Below, piece after piece: positions 7,466 to 9,579 of a stretch of 9,579 nt of DNA. The translations under genes and the position numbers were made by a program. A model generated the notes under the pieces. The model was not told where the DNA came from. It made no database searches and saw only the letters and a list, made by a program, of their open reading frames with translations. Source of the stretch: UMGS1696 sp964634795 (GTDB taxonomy: Bacteria > Bacillota > Clostridia > Oscillospirales > CAG-272); NCBI GenBank assembly GCA_964634795.1, contig CAZWLL010000061.1, positions 1 through 9,579 on the forward strand. The letters are read 5' to 3'. The first letter of the stretch is position 1, and the number at the start of each line of letters is the position of its first letter.

Positions 7466-7490
7466 GGGTTTATGTTTCCTGTGCCGTAAA

Positions 7491-8075
7491 TCAATCAATA
7501 AGAACACTGAAGTCCGCGATATCGTCGCAAAGCCCGAACTCCTTGCTTTCCTCGGGACTGTAGTAGTGATCGTAGCTCGTGGCAGCCTCTACTTCTTCCT
7601 CGCTCCTTCCCGTGTGCTTTGCGAGAATCTTGTTCATCTTCCGTTTGGTTTCGATTAAGCTGTCGGAAATCGATTTGATTGACGAGCTGCTGCCGCCTAC
7701 GCGATTTCCGAGAAGAGGCTCGTGAAGCATCAGCTCGGAGTGGGGAAGCATGTATCTGCCGTGGCTTCCGCTTGCGAAGAGGACTGCGCTCATGCTGTAC
7801 GCCCTGCCGATACAGAACATTCTGATGGGAGCTTTGCTTGACTGTATTACATCGTACATGAGCATGCCCGAGTTGATTTCTCCGCCGGGACTGTTGATGA
7901 GAACATCGATTGGCTTGGCTGAGTCCTCGGAGTTGAGAAACAGGATTTCCTTGACGAATTCGCAAGCTGTCTCGGGGAGAATCTCCCCCTCGATAAACAC
8001 CTTTCTTTGGGACAGAAGCTTTGATTCGGCGGGAACCTGTGAAATACCGTTCGAGCTTTTTATGAGTACGTTCAT
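7491..8075 (-). CDS. clpP: ClpP-like serine peptidase
   Basis: This 194-residue protein aligns over its whole length with ClpP, the barrel-forming peptidase that degrades proteins fed by an AAA+ unfoldase. The catalytic triad is intact: Ser94 in GRAYSMSAV, His118 in LMLHEP, and Asp169 in SYDHYYSPEE, matching E. coli Ser97, His122 and Asp171. The oxyanion-region NSPGG is at 61-65 and KEFGLCDD near the end is typical. It differs from housekeeping ClpP in an unusual N-terminus (LIKSSNGISQVPAESKLLSQRKV), HEP in place of HQP, and a Ser-rich handle (GGSSSSIK), so I read it as a paralogue. The start is the second ATG at 8075: AGGAGG lies six bases before it but touches the first ATG at 8081 directly. 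No ClpX, ClpA or ClpC gene is nearby; the neighbours are a YbjN protein 34 bases upstream and a TraG-like ATPase downstream. The parent family is certain; the partner is unknown. Confidence 0.9.
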   Translation of the reverse strand: MNVLIKSSNGISQVPAESKLLSQRKVFIEGEILPETACEFVKEILFLNSEDSAKPIDVLINSPGGEINSGMLMYDVIQSSKAPIRMFCIGRAYSMSAVLFASGSHGRYMLPHSELMLHEPLLGNRVGGSSSSIKSISDSLIETKRKMNKILAKHTGRSEEEVEAATSYDHYYSPEESKEFGLCDDIADFSVLID

Positions 8076-8081
8076 TGCCAT

Positions 8082-8087
8082 CCTCCT
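8082..8087 (-). promoter_or_regulatory. Ribosome binding site fixing the ClpP-like start
   Basis: AGGAGG on the minus strand is followed immediately by ATG at 8081-8079 (no spacing) and, six bases on, by ATG at 8075-8073. Only the second has workable spacing, so the protein starts MNVLIK and not MAMNVLIK. Confidence 0.8.
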
Positions 8088-8109
8088 TATTTAATTCAGG
8101 CTTTATTTG

Positions 8110-8871
8110 TTACTGATTGTCTCCGAATAAATCCGTGCGGAATACGGGCTTATTGTTATCGGACGCGGAGTCGTTACTGTCGTTACTGTCGTTACTGTCG
8201 TTACTGTCGTCGTCGATGTCTTCGAGATATTTGTCAATGTCTGTATTGCCGTCATCACTGTCACTGCTGTCGACGTTATCATCATCATTGTCAAAGTCGT
8301 CAATGTCTTCAAGAAATTCGTCGATTTCGTCTTCGTCTGCAACATCTTCAAGAAGCTTTTTTAAGATATCCCTGAAGCTGTTCTCACATTTAATGAATGC
8401 TTTTTCCGCGCTGCCGCCGGCTATTACCGTGAAAAATCCGTTTGCGTATTTTTTGAATGATGTAGCTGTTATTCCTATTTGGTTTATTATTACTTGGGTG
8501 TTTGGCAGGCATTCGCCGCATTCGCCGCGTTCGCCGCATTCGATGTAATCTCTTGCGCTGATTTCACCATCTCTGTAATCTAATTGAAACGCAACTCCGC
8601 ATGAAATGCTGTAGTTCGCACGGCAGATAAATTCCGAGACACGAGCCATCATATCTTTGTCGCTCGGGTCCGCGGATATGGGACATGAAGCGAATATACC
8701 GACGCTGTCTTCATCGACGATAATCGTGTAGTTGAGTTTTCTTATTACGCTTTTGATTGCGCCGCTGAACCTGAAAACACAGTCATCTTCGACAGTGTAA
8801 CGAATTTTCATTTCTTCAAATGCCTGCTTAACTATGCCGACAAGTTCTTCCGAATATTCAAGCTTACTCAT
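8110..8871 (-). CDS. YbjN-domain protein with acidic repeat tail
   Basis: This 253-residue protein has residues 5 to about 172 resembling the YbjN family (putative sensory transduction regulator, with a fold like type III secretion chaperones). FQLDYRDGEISARDYIE at 95-111 is the most telling stretch, followed by the FKKYANGFFTVIAGG helix-strand at 139-153. A loop after Ile110 carries ECGERGECGEC (Cys112, 118, 121), encoded by a 9-base tandem repeat. Residues 176-239 are highly acidic, contain two copies of a LEDIDD segment (187-192 and 216-221), and end in four Asn-Asp-Ser units. A non-acidic tip, KPVFRTDLFGDNQ, follows and could be a docking peptide. The ATG at 8871 has GGAG nine bases upstream. 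It lies 34 bases before the ClpP-like gene, so it could be a chaperone or adaptor for it, but that is inference. No membrane segment or signal peptide is present. Confidence 0.8.
   Translation of the reverse strand: MSKLEYSEELVGIVKQAFEEMKIRYTVEDDCVFRFSGAIKSVIRKLNYTIIVDEDSVGIFASCPISADPSDKDMMARVSEFICRANYSISCGVAFQLDYRDGEISARDYIECGERGECGECLPNTQVIINQIGITATSFKKYANGFFTVIAGGSAEKAFIKCENSFRDILKKLLEDVADEDEIDEFLEDIDDFDNDDDNVDSSDSDDGNTDIDKYLEDIDDDSNDSNDSNDSNDSASDNNKPVFRTDLFGDNQ
8171..8206. repeat. 9-base tandem repeat, four perfect copies
   Basis: TCGTTACTG is repeated four times without change. On the minus strand it codes for the Asn-Asp-Ser units in the acidic tail of the YbjN-domain protein. Flanking TCG and GTC triplets extend a looser Asp/Ser repeat to either side. 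Being a multiple of three, copy-number change would keep the frame. Confidence 0.85.
8511..8537. repeat. 9-base tandem repeat coding a Cys-Gly-Glu insertion
   Basis: ATTCGCCGC occurs three times in tandem, the third copy beginning with G. On the minus strand it encodes the ECGERGECGEC insertion inside the YbjN domain, placing three cysteines close together. The low-complexity origin suggests recent slippage expansion. Confidence 0.8.
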
Positions 8872-8978
8872 GTTCGAAATCTCCTTTTTTTATTAAATAT
8901 ATTTTTTCGCTTTGCGTGTGTATATCCTTCAGCGTCGGTGCTTTGTACCCCGCTCGTTTTCAGCCGCGAACGGTCGCT

Positions 8979-9010
8979 GTTATCGAACTTATGCCCGCGA
9001 TAACCGGGCA
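8979..9010 (-). other. Candidate H-type RNA pseudoknot between cistrons
   Basis: On the minus strand TGCCCG (9010-9005) pairs perfectly with CGGGCA (8997-8992). The seven bases between them, GTTATCG (9004-8998), are the exact complement of CGATAAC (8985-8979). A 6-base linker (8991-8986) separates the last two elements. The order stem1-loop-stem1-linker-stem2 is the geometry of an H-type pseudoknot with 6-bp and up to 7-bp stems; one or two pairs of stem 2 may open to let the strand cross. The two helices could instead be alternative hairpins. It begins 8 bases after the TAG stop of the OB-like gene and precedes the YbjN gene. A small GCGA/TCGC hairpin follows at 8977-8966. Confidence 0.5.
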
Positions 9011-9018
9011 GCGGCATC

Positions 9019-9258
9019 CTACGCCGCGTAGTCGTTGTACATAACGGAGTCGATTGAAACCAACATTTTGTATTCAGCCGTCGGCTTCTTAAGAATGGAG
9101 CAGAGTACTTTTGTGCCCGGACATAAGCCGCCTTTTGCGTATGCTTCCTCTCCGTTCTCGAGAGTGAGAAACATACCCTTGCCGCACCGCACGGTAACCA
9201 CCGCACGAACAACGTCACGGACGTTGTAGTCGTCATTTGCAGAATCAAAGTAACGCAT
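9019..9258 (-). CDS. Small OB/S1-like protein of unknown function
   Basis: This 79-residue protein has a central stretch, residues 14-72, with the spacing of a five-strand OB or S1-like barrel: VRAVVTVR, GMFLTLENGEEAYAKGG, CPGTKVLCSIL, and YKMLVSIDSV. Such small barrels often bind RNA or single-stranded DNA, but I cannot name a family and the match is by pattern only. The start is the ATG at 9258, with AGGAGG eight bases upstream. A longer in-frame ATG at 9285 overlaps the ribosome site region and the -10 box and is rejected. It is the first gene after tandem promoters. The gene ends in TAG, and a predicted pseudoknot follows 8 bases later. No terminator separates it from the YbjN gene 147 bases downstream, so it is probably in the same transcript. 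Confidence 0.75.
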   Translation of the reverse strand: MRYFDSANDDYNVRDVVRAVVTVRCGKGMFLTLENGEEAYAKGGLCPGTKVLCSILKKPTAEYKMLVSIDSVMYNDYAA

Positions 9259-9283
9259 AATCAGTACCTCCTGTGTTGTGTAC

Positions 9284-9313
9284 ATTATATACTATGCCTT
9301 TACAGCGCATTAA
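9284..9313 (-). promoter_or_regulatory. Possible proximal promoter of the OB-like gene
   Basis: There is a perfect -10 box TATAAT at 9289-9284. The best -35, TTAATG at 9313-9308 with an 18-base spacer, matches consensus at only three of six positions, and no extended -10 is present. The start would be about 20 bases before the ATG. It could need an activator or be a chance match in an AT-rich stretch. Confidence 0.45.
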
Positions 9314-9453
9314 ATGGGGGGAGAGCGTATATTCGGTTGTCAATGAGCGAAAAAAGTGAAAAAAAGAAAACATGCTCAGGAGATTCCGGGAAAATGAAGT
9401 CGTAAAACAAACACTTGCTGGGAAAACATGAACATGTCTTAAGGTGGAAGAGC
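9314..9453 (-). other. Gene-free leader region before the OB-like gene
   Basis: The stretch from 9259 to 9579 carries no credible gene, only promoters and a terminator. Between the two promoters, the minus-strand transcript would be pyrimidine-rich with poor pairing. It holds a T-rich tract (around 9349-9370) without a GC-rich stem before it, so it is not a clear terminator. The 9-mer GAAAACATG (plus strand) occurs at 9366-9374 and 9422-9430, and ACATG-AA-CATGT (9426-9437) is a short inverted repeat. A 19-codon ORF starting with the ATG at 9436 lacks a ribosome site. Confidence 0.5.
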
Positions 9454-9482
9454 ATTATACCGCAAATCGTACGCCGTGTCAA
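9454..9482 (-). promoter_or_regulatory. Perfect sigma-A promoter of the right-hand operon
   Basis: On the minus strand there is a -35 box TTGACA (9482-9477), a 17-base spacer and a -10 box TATAAT (9459-9454). A/T-rich runs immediately upstream resemble an UP element. Transcription should start near 9447-9445, leaving about 187 bases of leader before the OB-like gene. It comes just after the terminator of the preceding unit. It is the strongest promoter before the four-gene operon. Confidence 0.85.
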
Positions 9483-9542
9483 TAGCTTTTTTTAAGAAAT
9501 TTCAAAAAAATACGAAGCTGCCCGCTTATGAATTTACAGCAC

Positions 9543-9571
9543 AAAAAAACCTCGGGATTTCCCGAGGTTTT
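9543..9571 (-). terminator. Intrinsic terminator of the gene to the right of the window
   Basis: CCTCGGG (9550-9556) and CCCGAGG (9561-9567) form a perfect 7-bp stem with a 4-base loop. On the minus strand it is followed by seven T (9549-9543), giving strong termination of a gene outside the window. On the plus strand only four T follow, so activity that way is weaker. Confidence 0.88.
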
Positions 9572-9579
9572 GAATGTAT

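Noticed and set aside
7420..7466. Palindrome plus T-run as a terminator after the ClpP-like gene
   Set aside because: About 25 bases separate the palindrome from the run of T, so it cannot act as an intrinsic terminator. The ATPase gene is more likely co-transcribed.
7495..7965. 156-codon ORF in another frame of the ClpP-like gene
   Set aside because: It is a shadow frame with low-complexity Arg/Gln/Ser content and no ribosome site.
8171..8206. CRISPR-like array
   Set aside because: The units are 9 bases, directly adjacent with no spacers, and lie in frame within a coding region.
8872..8960. Promoter directly before the YbjN gene
   Set aside because: The TATACA and TACAAA boxes have no -35 partner at 16-18 bases better than three matches. 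The AT-rich stretch next to the ribosome site is too close to the start codon.
8868..9248. 126-codon minus-strand ORF, or its last 50 codons from the ATG at 9017, whose stop overlaps the YbjN start as ATGA
   Set aside because: The first part is out of frame with the better OB-like gene. The 50-codon version has no proper ribosome site, runs through the pseudoknot and is oddly basic. The ATGA overlap looks coincidental.
9300..9482. 60-codon minus-strand ORF before the OB-like gene
   Set aside because: Its TTG or ATG starts lie inside the promoter boxes, upstream of the expected transcript start. The protein is Phe-rich from poly-T tracts, and no ribosome site is present.

Overview
The window reads as part of the chromosome of an anaerobic, gut-type Clostridia (Ruminococcaceae/Oscillospiraceae-like). 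This is inferred from strong AGGAGG ribosome sites, consensus sigma-A promoters, moderate GC, a GH95 fucosidase, and a membrane-segment-free TraG/VirD4-type ATPase with the DDFATG form of the Walker B region, a form I recall from Clostridia. All seven supported genes lie on the minus strand. They form two complete transcription units, with pieces of two others at the edges.

Right-hand unit (about 9482 down to 6062). It starts at a perfect consensus promoter (9454-9482), possibly helped by a second -10 box close to the first gene (9284-9313). It encodes, in order: a 79-residue OB/S1-like small protein; a 147-base gap holding what looks like an H-type RNA pseudoknot just after the stop codon; a YbjN-domain protein with an acidic repeat tail and a Cys-rich repeat insertion; a ClpP-like serine peptidase with an intact Ser-His-Asp triad; and a soluble VirD4/TraG-like ATPase. 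A clear intrinsic terminator (6062-6094) closes the unit. A ClpP-type peptidase with no Clp unfoldase in sight, next to a hexamer-forming-type ATPase lacking membrane segments and a chaperone-fold protein, is the best candidate for an undescribed system here. No relaxase, integrase or type IV secretion gene is visible.

Left-hand unit (about 6042 down to 134). One near-consensus promoter (TTGACT-17-TAAAAT), with a perfect inverted repeat over the likely transcription start, drives three genes. These are a cytoplasmic GH95 alpha-L-fucosidase with all catalytic residues, a 1014-residue secreted and membrane-anchored protein of beta-sandwich and TIM-barrel-like segments, and a 145-residue three-pass membrane protein whose gene overlaps the end of the previous one. 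A perfect 12-bp-stem terminator follows. The unit probably takes part in handling fucosylated glycans at the cell surface and in the cytoplasm, but no transporter or regulator gene is in the window.

Edges. At the left, a perfect extended -10 promoter (95-123) starts a transcript whose first 70 or so bases fold into two successive hairpins before leaving the window. It is either a small structured RNA or a structured leader. At the right, a bidirectional-looking terminator (9543-9571) ends an upstream minus-strand gene outside the window. I see no tRNA, rRNA, CRISPR array, transposase or plus-strand gene.
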